Both the position numbers and the translations under genes were made by a program. Positions 54,399 to 64,000 of a DNA stretch of 64,000 nucleotides are shown piece after piece; within the stretch, counting starts at the first letter, position 1; each line of letters opens with the position of its first letter. Below the pieces are notes generated by a model that worked only from the letters and a program-made list of their open reading frames with translations, made no database searches and was not told where the DNA came from. Source of the stretch: Neurospora crassa OR74A (taxonomy: Eukaryota; Ascomycota; Sordariomycetes; Sordariales; Sordariaceae); assembly GCF_000182925.2 (NCBI RefSeq), contig NC_026504.1, forward strand, positions 310,001 to 374,000, read 5' to 3'.

Positions 54399-56967
54399 GA
54401 GCGTGTTTATTACCGCAGTAAAAAGTTAGAGGGTATTTAGATTTACAGGGTTCGGGTCGCAGTAAACATACTAGCTTACTAAACTACGCAGTATTCGGTA
54501 TTTCTTAATAAAAATACTTAATTTTCATATAAATCGCTACAACTACTTACAACCACCTATACTTTCTCTAAATCATCGATTTAATTAATTAGAGGGCTAG
54601 AATTCCTTTAATTCTTAATTAATTTCCTTACTATACTACGCTTCGATTTTAAGCAGTAATACAATAAGGACTACAATTAAACTTCAAAATCTAGCGTATA
54701 TACCCTATATTATAGCGCCTTATTATTATTAACGTATATATATTAGAAAAGTTAGAAGTTAATTAATTCTAAATATTATTATACTAATAAATAGCTATCT
54801 ACTACCCAATTTATTTAAATTAACCTTCTCCTCTATATCCTTTCATCTTTCTTTATTTATATAGTAATTTTATTAACTTTATCGATTTTCCTAGCTCGGT
54901 TAATTTTCTAATTTTGAATATAGCGTGCGACGATAAGGATAAAGAGTATAAAGATTTTTAAATATAAATATAGTTCACTACTTCTAATATTACTATTACT
55001 CTATATATCTTTATATTGTATAACTTAATACTATTAAATAAAGTCCGACTAATTTACTACTAAACAATCGCCTTATTTCTTATATTAGTAGTAAAATCCT
55101 ACTTCTAGATACTAAATAACCTTTTCTTTAATAAATTTTATATATGTAAGGAGACTTTCAATACCCTTCATCTTTAGTTCTATATTTACGGCGGCTTGTA
55201 GGAAGGGCGGTATTTTAATAATAAATATAGGCTTATTATAAGTATTAACCTACTAGCCTAAGGTAAATCGATAAGGATATTAAGTATTAAATTTCATTAT
55301 AGTTTTAATACTATTTACAAATTAATATAGATTTAATACTACTATTAGTATTATTATATTAATTAATTTATTATACTATATAAGGCTTTATATTACGTTG
55401 TAGAATACTTTTTAAGTTAGCGAATACTTTATTAAGTAGCTTAGTTCCGAAGTTTAATTATAGATCCGGAGGGATAGTAAATAGTATCCCTACTTCTAAA
55501 ATTACCTTAGAATAATAGATAGGAAGCTCTTTACCGTACGTATAAAGATTAACTAAATATTAGTATAAATTACCCGCAAAGGCTTTACTACTTAAAACGT
55601 TTTAGGCGCTATCGATATAAATAGGCGCTTTACTTATTTATATATAGGTTAGAAAGGCTTTACCTATAATTTTCGTATTTTTAATAATATTATTAATAAC
55701 AATTTTCAAATCCCTAACAATTAATATTATTTAAGGGATACGGGTTATTTAGAAATAAAGAGATTATTAGTCCTATATTATAGTATTTAATACTATATAC
55801 TAGAATAAAGCTATAGAGTTTTTTAAAATAAGGAAGAGTTATTTAATAAACGCTATAACTCGCTTCGAATTAACGCTAAAATCGTATAGGGTATTTTAGT
55901 TAAGAAGTTTTATATTTATTAAATAAATTAAAAATATAGTATTTTAAGTTAAAAGGATATTATTTTAGCTACCGTTAACTTATATAACTTTATACTCTAA
56001 TATAAGGATATATAAAACGAATTTAAAGAAGCTTAAAAAGTAGTTTAGAAATTAATTATTATTACTACCCTAAATAAAAAGGAAGGTTCGTTAAATAATT
56101 TTAATACGGATAATTTAGTTACAGGAGAGGCTAACGAAATATACCGACTTTATAATAAAATTGCGAAGTATTTATAAGTAAATTAAGTAGTAAAGTATTA
56201 ACCGGGGTAGGATTGGAATAATACAATTTACTTCTACTTTCTTCCTTCTTTCTTTTTTCTTCCTATAATTAAATAAAGAACGTACTATCTACCCACTTCT
56301 ATTTATAATATATCCTATTTATCTATAAACAGTAGGTTAAAGGATATAGTACTAATTTACCCTTCTATTAGGTTAAAGTCTTATTCTAAATTAATAATTA
56401 TACTAATTATAAGGAGAAGAAAAGAAAAAGGGAAAAAAGGATAGAAGGGGAATCTTTGGGTTTGTAGTATATAATATTGCATTTATCTACCCGCTTTAAT
56501 TCGGATTATTACTTATTTACCCGTAAATAGTAGGATTAATATAGTATTAGTACCTTCCAATAGTTTGGGTCTTATATACAATTTATAATTCAGAGGTATA
56601 ACCTAGGAGGTAGAGAAGGAGGGTACGATTAGGAGGGGAATATAATTAAGAGGGTAGAAATAGATAATTAATAATAAATTCGCTTTAATAATATAAAACT
56701 ACGTTCTTTTAAATCGCTATACTAAGCGTACAACCTAATAACCAGCTCGGTCTTCTACTTAGTAATTAAACATTCGCATAAAATAACCTTCTTAATTAGT
56801 ACTTCGTTAGCCTCCTTTTTAGCCGGTACCTTATTAGGATTCTTCTTCGCTAGTATTTCGTTTATTGAAATCCATTGCCTATAGTAGTACCAATATTCTT
56901 TAAATTAATAATTTACTTTCTTAGCAATAATAATTTATATAATTAAAGAGATAATAAAGTTTGAGAA

Positions 56968-57150
56968 GTTTATTAAAAACTTGCGGTACCTATAGCCCGA
57001 ATTTCGGCAATAATCTTTATTATATAATCCTAGAGAGTAAATGTTAATTAACTTATTAGTTTATTAAAAACTTGCGGTACTTACAACCCGAATTTCGGTA
57101 ATAATCTTTATTACGTAATTTTAGAGAATAAATATTAATTGGCTTATTAG
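56968..57150. repeat. Tandem duplication, about 91 bp unit
   Basis: TTTATTAAAAACTTGCGGTA with the following AATTTCGGYAATAATCTTTATTA recurs 91 bp later, inside the RIP-mutated element. Downstream GTTATTAGT/TTAGTTCTTAG units also repeat irregularly to about 57400. Confidence 0.8.
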
Positions 57151-58484
57151 TTTAGTTCTTAGGCTATTGGGTTAGTTTGGGTATCGAGGCTTAGGTATTA
57201 TTAGTTTATTAGTTTGGTTTTTGGGCTATTATTAGTAGTATTAATTTAGTTCTTAAACTTAGTTAGTTATTATAATTTAAGGGTTATTAATTTATTAGTT
57301 TAGTTCTTAGGATATTATTAGTAATATTAATTTAATTCTTAAATTTAATTAATTATTATAGTTTAAGGGTTATTAGTAATATTATTTTACTTATTAGGTT
57401 TTTAGTATTTTTTAGTAACTCTTAATTTCTATACGGAAATCGTCCGTAAGGTCCTAGTAATATTAAGCAATAGAGCGTAAGGTTTTAGTAGTATTGAATA
57501 ATAAAGTATAATCCTTCGGGGGAATAGAGCGAGAATTGGATTTAGAAGATTAAATTAGAAGTTATTATTCTTCCTATTGTTATTAGTAGAGAATTTAAGT
57601 AGTAAAATAGGTAGAAAAAAGTAGAGGGAATAGAACGAAAATAGGTTAAAAAAGAATAGAAATATAAAGGAAAATAAGACGAAAAATAAATAAAAATAAA
57701 TAGAAATATAGATAGGAATAGGAAGTAGGAATAGGAATTAAAATATTATTAGGGAATAAAGAATAGGAATAAAGGATAGGAATAAAGATAAAAATAGGGA
57801 ATAGGAATAAGGAATAGAGAAGGGAATGGGGGAGGGAATAGAAAAAGGAATAGGGAAGGGGATAGGGAAGGGAATAGGGAAGGGGGATAGGGAAGGGGGA
57901 TAAGGAAGGGGAATAATAATAGGGGTAATAATAGAGGATAATAATAGGAGTAATAATGGAGGATAATAATAATATTGAACTCGCCTTAATTTATAACTAA
58001 ATTATTAACGGATAACTAACCCCTAATACCTAGCCTTTAAATAGCTTTATAGCCTTCTAATACTATTTTATTAATTTTAATAGGGCTTAAATTATTGGCC
58101 TTCCTTTTTACTAGAAGGAATTAATTTAATTTTATTATAGTACGTAAAGAATCTATCTAATTCTATTATAGTACGCGGTCTACGATTCTACTTAATAGAA
58201 TTTAATAGGTATTTAATTAGCCTTCTTTTTAACCGGTATTTCGTTAGTGAAATATAAGGAATAAGTATAAATATTATAATTAGAGAAGTATAATCGGTTT
58301 TCTATATTATTAATTATTAATATATTATTAATAAAGGTAATACCCGTTAGTAGCGCGGTTCTCGGCTTAAATATCGTCCTACGGGTTATTAAATTAATAT
58401 TAGTAGAATACTAATTATACCGTTAGTTAATTCGTCGATAGGAAGAGTAATAGTAATTATTACTAACGCAGCCTTTTACTTAGC

Positions 58485-58680
58485 CGTTATACGCGGCTTA
58501 CATATAAAAGTAGGCTTCTTCTTAATATTTAAATTATTTTTAAATATAATTAGGAATAGGGTTATTATACTTTACTTAGCTATTATACGCGGCTTGCACA
58601 TAAAAGTAGGCTCCTTCTTAATATTTAAATTAGTTTTAAATATAGTTCGGAATAGGGTTATTATAATTTGGGGTAGAATT
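58485..58680. repeat. Tandem duplication, about 85-90 bp unit
   Basis: ACTTAGCCGTTATACGCGGC with the following TAAAAGTAGGCTYCTTCTTAATA, then AGGAATAGGGTTATTATA, occurs twice with C/T and G/A differences only, as RIP would give. Confidence 0.75.
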
Positions 58681-59203
58681 ATTATAATTTGGGGTAGGAT
58701 TCATTATAATTTATAGTACTATTATTATTATTTAGAATAGTATTAATTATAGTTTATAGTAGTATTATTCGTATTTAGGGTAATATTATTTGTAATTGGG
58801 GGATAATATTAATTATAATTTATAGTACTATTATTATTATTTTATATATTCTACTACTCTTTTGGGTATTTTTGCTAGTGTTTGGTTAGTATTAGTAGTA
58901 TTAAAATAGGTATGAGGGTAATTAAAGATTAGTATTCGAATGGAAATTGGAAAGTAAAATTGGATATTATTAATTTTATAATTATTATTTTCGAAGAGGC
59001 TAGAATTCAATTTTTCATCTAAATAAAGTAAGAAAGTCATCCGAAATTAGTAAGAAGTTTATTAAATTATTAAAAGAAGTTAGTAAAATCGTTAGAAGAA
59101 GTTCGTTGGAAGTTAGATAGAAGGTTTATTATTTTTCGGAAATAGGTTAGTAGAGGAATAGGAATAAGAAGAAGAATAGGGATTAGAATTAGAATTAGAA
59201 TTA

Positions 59204-59299
59204 GAAAGGGAAAGGGAAAGGGAAAGGGAAAGGGAAAGGGAAAAGGAAAGGGAAAGGGAAAGGGAAAGGGAAAGGGAAAGGGAAAGGGAAAGGGAAAGG
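59204..59299. repeat. (GGGAAA)n minisatellite, about 16 units
   Basis: Nearly perfect hexamer array AAAGGG/GGGAAA with one A insertion. The unit has no CpA on the purine strand, which may explain why it is not degraded by RIP. Confidence 0.9.
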
Positions 59300-62104
59300 T
59301 AATAATAATAAGGATAAGGATATTAAAAATATTAAAAATATTAAAGATATTGAGGATGTTAAGGATATTGAGGATAATAAAAATAATAATTATAGGGGTG
59401 AGAATAATCTTACCCGTATATCCGAAAGTAAAGAAAAGTTAAAGTAATTTCGCCGGCCCTCTACCTAAATTAGTAGCTCTACCAACGTAAATATTAATTT
59501 ATTACTATAGGATATTAGCGGTTTACTTATTTAAATTTTACTTCTTCTTATTATTATTATTACGAAAGGAGAGGCTAAGTTGTAGAATCAATAAATAAAA
59601 TAAAATAAATAGAAGGATAGGTAATTTATATACCCTTTTGGCCTACAATAGTATTAACTTTAATTTTAATAAAGGTAAATTCACTTAAATTAAATTAGTA
59701 GAAAGTATAATAGTAAATTGAAATATAATTAAAGTCGGAGAGGGGTAGTTAAAGCTCTTTAATTTACTACACTTTAGTAATAAAATAAATTTACTTTAGT
59801 AGTTTAGGGTTATAATAACTTCGCCTTACTAATTTAATAATTAAAGAGGGCGGGGTCGACGGTCTTAATTTATTTGGTAATTTCGAAATTGAGAATAAGG
59901 TTTCGGTTTTAAATCGCTAGAGATAGACCGACTTTAAATTATTATTTATAAAATAAAGTTGGTTGAGGGTAAAGAAGTAAGATACGGATAAGTAAGTTAG
60001 AGGAATTATTAAGAGGAGGAGAGGTTATAAGGGTAGCGAGCGGGATTCTAGAAAATTAGTATATATATTAGGCTATTAAATATATTACCCCTATAAGGGA
60101 AGGGTATATTGTACGCTATACCTAAACGGGTAAAATTGCTATTTTGGCGAGGTATATAAATATTTTAATTACTATAAGACTGCTATAATTTTTTTTTATA
60201 TTAGCTTTAATAGCCTTCCTATATTTATTTATAAATTAGTCTATACGTTTAATTTCAATATCTATCTAACTAATAAATAAGGTTTAATAAGGTAGGATGA
60301 ATTAGAAAGTAATTAGTACGTACGCGGTTAGTTAGGCTCTAGGCTTAAATATAGAAGTTAGAATTTAAAATCGATTTAATTTTTATCGATTTTAACTTAG
60401 TCGTTTTTAAAATTTCTCCCTTTCGCCTACCTTCCTACACCCCAATTTTAGTATAGTAACTTCAATACTACTATATCGATCGTAATTCTATTAATTGCTA
60501 ATCGGTAAGAATACCCTTATATTTCGCTATAGGATTCCTAATAATAACTAATAATAAATATAAAGTATATTTAGTAGTAAGCAGTACTAGTCCTATCCTC
60601 TAACGAATTTATTATATACTTCTACCCTAATTAGTACGTTATATACCGTATTTATTCAATTTAACTATAAAAATAGTAATAATAATACAACCGCAATACT
60701 AATACTAATACCGTTACTAATCCCTTTTAAATATATTTATTAAGGTTTTATATTATCGATAAATTTAAGTCCTTAATTCGATTAGCCGCGGCTATAGTGA
60801 CTATTAATATTTAAGGATAATTACGAGATTAAGATAGTAAATATAATTTTATATTCTTAATTATTATATTCTATAATTTACTTTAGGGACGGGTATTTAA
60901 AGCTACTAGAGCCCCCCTCCCTTAACTAAAAGCTATACGACCCAATTGAAAAACGAATTACTCTTAACAGGGAATAGATATTTAGTAAAATACTTCTGTA
61001 CGGAATTAAGTATATAGGAAAAGAACTAGTAATAATAAATATTATAATAAATTAGCGCGTTTATTAAAGACTATCCTATAATTGAACTTCGTCGTCTTTA
61101 AAAAGGATCTCTATTAGTATTATACGGGCGTAGGGCTAAGTAAAGGGTAGAGTAGGTTAAATACTACCTTTCGAAGTAAGTTAGTTAATAGTATCGGTTA
61201 GAAAGAAAACCCTTTAGAATTTACTTATTAAAGCGAATTGTATAGCCGCAGCTTCTTCCCTCTATAGGACGAATAGCTCCCTCTTTACTAAAGCAGGCTA
61301 ATTATAATAATTAGTATTGAGAAGAGTAAACGCTTTACGTATTTAATAATTAGAATTACTATACCCCTTCTTAAATTTCTCTTACTTAAGGGTATTATAC
61401 TCAATATAGCTATCCGCTATAATTTAAGAAGCTAGGGCCTATAATTCTAAATTCTTAGAAATACTAACCAAAGTATATAATACTTCTCTATAAGAAGTTT
61501 CCTTAACCTTCGGTTTCTTAATATAATTATTACTATTATTACTATCCTTATTATTATTATTCTTATTACTATTACTAATATTAATACCTATACCAACCCC
61601 ATTCTTATACTTAATAAGCTTAGTATTAAAGTTTACTAATTTACTAATAGTAGTAGGTATATTACCCTAGAACTATTTATAAACTATTACTTCTACGAAA
61701 AGCTAGCCCTAGAATTAGCCGTAGTCTTTATTTTTCTAAATAATTATAATCAATATAGTTTAATATTAATTTAATAATTAAATAATTATATATTAACTTT
61801 AATTAATATAGCCTATATATTATTATTTAGAATATATTATTACTTAATTGTATTAATATTAATACTAACCCTAAATAAATAGCCTAAGTACTAAAAGATA
61901 CAATACTTTCTTTTAAATATTTCAGTAATAAACTTTATACTTTCGTATATTATAGTATAATTAAAATACTTTACCTAAACCTTATTAACAACCTAGATAT
62001 AAATAGAAGTTTTAAAGGTACTATTATAGCGATACCCTAAACCGTCGGCTACAAGCAATTTATAGAGGACTATTAGCCTTAGAGTATTAGGCTAGATAAC
62101 CCGT

Positions 62105-62290
62105 ATATACTTCTTCTTAGTAAGCTTCTCCTTAACAGGCTTCTCCTCGGCGGGCTTCTTATTAGGCTTCTTACTAAACTTCTTAACGGGTTTCTCCTCG
62201 GTAGGCTTCTCTTCGGCGGGCTTCTTAATAGGCTTCTTAATAGGCTTCTTAATAAGCTTCTTAATAGGCTTCTTCTTCGGAGGGGCAAAA
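62105..62290 (-). repeat. Coding-type 12/15-bp repeats (Lys-Pro-Glu rich) on the minus strand
   Basis: Reverse-strand units such as AAGAAGCCCGCCGAGGAGAA and AAGAAGCCTATTAAGAAGCC would read KKPAEEKPVKEK or KKPIKKPIKK. This looks like the remains of a charged disordered protein tail in the large element. Confidence 0.6.
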
Positions 62291-63484
62291 TTAATTTTAT
62301 TATTACTATCGTCTATACCTTCGTATTTTATAAATATTATACTAATATCCCCCTTTCGCCTATCGTCGTCTCCTAAGCCATCGTTAAATTCCTTTATATA
62401 ACCTCTATAATTATTATTTACCGCGAAATCCTACTTAATTAATAACTTATCCTCCTCACTAAATAGTTTATTATTATAATTTTTATTCTAGCTTCTAACT
62501 TCGATATTATTGTCCTTTATAAAAATCTAGGCCTCGGCTTTATCAACCTCAGCCTCGTCTATATTATCGGCCTTATCCGTATTATTAACCTTATTTATAT
62601 CGTTAACCTTATTAGTTATTCTAACCTCGTAGGCCTTATTAGCCTTATAAGCCTTATTAATATTATTAGCTTTATTAGTTACTCCAGCCTCAATACTAAA
62701 CTACGAATTTAATTCTCCGTATACAATATTATCTTTATAACGACTAAATCTAGTACACATAATTTAAAAGCGAAATAATTTAGTAGTAGTAATAATAGTA
62801 ATAGTATTATTAATAATATCCTTTTAGGATTAGGTTTGGATCTAACGTTTAGGGGTAGCCTTCGTACGGGCTAGTAACCCCCTTTAGGAATTAGAACTAC
62901 TCTTTTTCTAAGAGCCAGCGGTAATTTTCGTTTTAAAATTAATTTTAGAAGAAGTAGGGGTAGAAGTAGAGGGAGGGGTTTTAATAAACTTAGCCACACA
63001 AGCTATATCGTTGAAAATTATAATAATAGTATTAAAAGGGGAGGGAAATAGAAAAGGTAATAAAAAGAAAGAGAAAGAAATATTAGGATTTATAAATAAC
63101 CTCGTCTTTTATATAACAATTAATAGTATTAATCACTACAATTTAATTAATACGGACTTAATTATCTACCTGGTAATTACTAAATCTAGGCTATACTAAT
63201 AGAAATAGGGACTTTAATACTATATTAAGTATATATAAATAGAATTAAGCCCCTTAATACTATACTAAGTATCGCGGTTTTGCTACTGCTATATTGCTAT
63301 ACTGCGCTCCTGCATTCGGTATACTAGTAAACCAGTATTAACGAACGCAACGCAGTAAGAGTAGTAGTTAAGAAGTCTTGGCGTGCCTTAACCTTACATT
63401 ACTGTACAGAAGTGCAGCTATAGAATCTACACAGTAATGCAATATCCCCCCTAACTTTTTATTGTGGTAACGAATACGCCCTTA

Positions 63485-64000
63485 GGCAGAGACTCGGTTA
63501 TGTCTGGTGCAAGATGTCCGGGTTCTCTCCCAATCACTGTCATGGCCCTCGTTCTTGGGATCATTCTCTGGCGGTATCAATCTTTTAGAAAGGAACAACT
63601 CAATCTGTCCTTGTATCTATCCCCTTGCATTTCAGGACCTCCCTCCTCCATATCTCATTGCGTACCTTTCATCTGATGTGTTTGATGTCCTCGCTGCCGG
63701 CGGGCAACTGCCGTCAGTTTCTTCCAGGTCCAAATGGCCCATGCGGCAGCCACCACGCTTTCCAGGCTGGCCCCTTCACCCCCCGTCTGCTATTAGGTCC
63801 TCTCTCGTTTTGGTGTTTCCCCCAACTCACATCACTTCTGTTCGTCCACCAAACTGTCTTTTCAGTCGTGAAGTGTCGTGTTGGACAGCAATCGTCACGC
63901 TCGAATTCCGCGATTCGAATTGTCGCTCCTTTGCTACATTTCTTCCACTCCTTTACTAAAATTCCTCGTAAGTCGCATTATCCAGCCCTCGCCGGAATCA
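63485..64000. other. Right flank, normal composition
   Basis: GC content returns to normal immediately after the TTA duplication. A + strand frame at 63507-63959 (150 aa) shows no motif I can name. A gene running off the window is possible but not supported. Confidence 0.35.

Larger units (their letters stand above)
54399..63481. mobile_element. 9.1-kb DNA transposon, PIF/Harbinger-like ends, heavily RIP-mutated
   Basis: Left end GAGCGTGTTTATTACCGCAG; the reverse complement of the right end is GGGCGTATTCGTTACCACAA. Perfect TTA flanks on both sides (54396-54398, 63482-63484). The body is extremely AT-rich and TpA-rich with almost no open frame, the expected result of RIP in a repeated element. 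What coding can be guessed is a Lys/Pro/Glu-repeat tail on the minus strand near 62.1-62.3 kb. No transposase motif is legible, so the superfamily call rests only on the ends and the 3-bp TTA duplication. Internal tandem repeats are listed separately. At 9 kb it is large for this superfamily and may contain nested or captured DNA. Confidence 0.75.

Noticed and set aside
58837-59040. Short minus-strand frame of 67 codons in the AT-rich block
   Set aside because: Composition is what chance gives in AT-rich DNA; no motif and no neighbouring support.
59204-59299. (GGGAAA)n array as a telomere repeat
   Set aside because: The unit is not TTAGGG and the array is internal to the transposon.
53536-63481. 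AT-rich block as a centromere, mitochondrial insertion or gene-dense foreign DNA
   Set aside because: Defined inverted ends with 3-bp flanking duplications, only C/T and G/A differences between internal repeats, and return to normal composition at the exact end fit a RIP-mutated transposon better.

Overview
The window looks like nuclear DNA of a filamentous ascomycete close to Neurospora or Sordaria (Sordariaceae). The evidence is GC-balanced genes with short GTRNGY...CTRAC...YAG introns, a very AT-rich TpA-laden block typical of repeat-induced point mutation (RIP), and three tRNA-like or housekeeping loci of fungal type. No species name can be proved from the sequence alone.

Layout. Positions 1-9.5 kb carry three ordinary single-copy genes: a SIRT6/7-type sirtuin (four exons), a large low-complexity AT-hook protein (two exons) and a gluconokinase (two exons). 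Positions 10-16.4 kb hold a tandem array of four related genes (family A). These are predicted membrane-anchored coiled-coil proteins, with a conserved TATA box and a shared 5' block. Positions 16.7-19.1 kb carry two minus-strand genes for small membrane/coiled-coil proteins. An intron-containing tRNA-Arg(CCT) lies at 19.7-19.9 kb.

From 22.2 to 53.2 kb there is a same-strand array of ten copies (about five near-complete, five truncated or decayed) of a gene family I do not recognise (family B). Its exon plan is unusually rigid: a phase-1 junction after a W-x-I-I motif, an exon of exactly 120 nt, an exon of exactly 81 nt, then a long disordered acidic tail ending in a KRKR-type basic motif. 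The most striking observation is that B1, B4, B6, B7 and B8 are each interrupted by an in-frame stop that is UAG, with coding-like sequence continuing in the same frame. The UAG sits in or at the edge of the loop of a predictable hairpin each time. A3 in family A shows the same. This is the signature expected for sexual-stage A-to-I mRNA editing of Sordariomycetes (UAG to UGG, Trp). RIP-type CAG-to-TAG mutation and splicing are the alternatives to exclude.

From 53.5 to 63.5 kb lies a gene-poor AT-rich block made of two related DNA transposons: a 649-bp short copy and a 9.1-kb heavily RIP-mutated copy. Both have the same terminal inverted repeats and 3-bp TTA-like target duplications (PIF/Harbinger-like ends). 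Two further small inverted-repeat elements of the same style lie at 7.5 and 29.2 kb. The last 0.5 kb returns to normal composition.

Functionally, the left 10 kb is core metabolism and chromatin. The remaining 43 kb of genic sequence is a lineage-specific, rapidly duplicating accessory region whose genes may be expressed or recoded only at a particular developmental stage. That last point is inference.
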